Source: JAVVUJ01 sp964582545 (GTDB lineage: Bacteria > Bacillota > Clostridia > Peptostreptococcales > Anaerovoracaceae). From it: 64,000 nt of DNA. Location: the NCBI GenBank assembly GCA_964582545.1, contig CAZOSB010000011.1:1-64000 (forward strand). Direction: 5' to 3'. The stretch's first letter is position 1. Each line of letters begins with the position of its first letter. Position numbers and translations under genes: made by a program. A model generated the notes under the pieces. It did not search any database. It was given only the letters and a program-made list of their open reading frames with translations, and was not told where the DNA came from. Shown one piece after another: positions 63,799-64,000 of this stretch.

Positions 63799-64000
63799 AT
63801 AGGTCTCCTTTTCCACTTTTATCTCTATTCTCTTAGTTTAAATTAAACATGTAAAATCCTTAAATTAACTATGTAAAAACAACGTAAAATATTAAATTTA
63901 TCTATATAAAATAAACTTATGTGATATAATGAGGTATAACACTTCTTGGTTATATGATAATATTGCACACCATGGTAAAAGCATGGAATCTAATATTCGT

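Noticed and set aside
1..64000. CRISPR arrays, tRNA or rRNA genes, prophage modules
   Set aside because: I saw no regularly spaced repeats, no tRNA TPC-arm consensus in a cloverleaf, no rRNA and no phage structural genes.

Overview
The window looks like chromosomal DNA from an anaerobic, low-GC, Gram-positive bacterium of the Clostridia. The evidence is AT-rich intergenic DNA, strong GGAGG-type ribosome-binding sites, a HrcA/CIRCE site at clpB, a T-box at ileS, a HelD-type helicase, S-layer-homology (SLH) anchoring, and an adenosylcobalamin-dependent (class II) ribonucleotide reductase. I cannot name the genus from this sequence. There are no rRNA or tRNA genes, CRISPR arrays, prophages or intact insertion sequences. 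One broken accessory gene (RhuM family) is present.

Layout. 0.3-19.7 kb is mostly housekeeping: DEAD-box helicase, an EEP nuclease, class II RNR with probable NrdR boxes, the aconitase and isocitrate dehydrogenase pair, clpB, an M50 protease, a LysM protein, T-box-controlled ileS, a methyltransferase and a GH26-like glycosidase. 19.8-28.5 kb holds recX and then an eight-gene operon with a split UgpABCE-like ABC importer, a phosphonatase-like HAD enzyme, a xylose-isomerase-like TIM barrel, a 2-hydroxyacid dehydrogenase and an alkaline-phosphatase-superfamily hydrolase. This looks like an uptake and degradation route for a phosphonate or glycerophosphodiester-like compound. 28.6-35.0 kb has two DMT transporters, a phosphopantetheinyl transferase, two paralogous membrane proteins and a GH18 protein. 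One of the transporters sits behind a riboswitch-like leader.

35.1-44.25 kb is the most interesting locus. A cobalamin riboswitch with an intrinsic terminator precedes five overlapping genes: a 1587-residue SLH-anchored surface protein with two alpha/alpha-barrel regions and three DUF4430 domains, a DUF4430 lipoprotein, and the EcfT, fused EcfA-A' and S subunits of an ECF importer. Alpha/alpha-barrel plus DUF4430 is the fold combination of animal intrinsic factor and transcobalamin. I therefore propose a Gram-positive surface relay for vitamin B12 capture and import. The class II RNR at 3-5.4 kb is a plausible B12 consumer.

44.4-52 kb is more accessory: an XRE regulator, HelD, a DUF2975-like/YozG/lipoprotein operon, the RhuM pseudogene and msrAB. 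52-64 kb holds a heavy-metal P-type ATPase with a CadC-like ArsR regulator, 3-methyladenine glycosylase, a DUF454 protein, sppA, a MATE pump, a GntR/ABC operon of the YtrA type, a metallophosphoesterase and a small membrane protein.

All functional calls come from reading motifs and sequence by eye; no database search was run.
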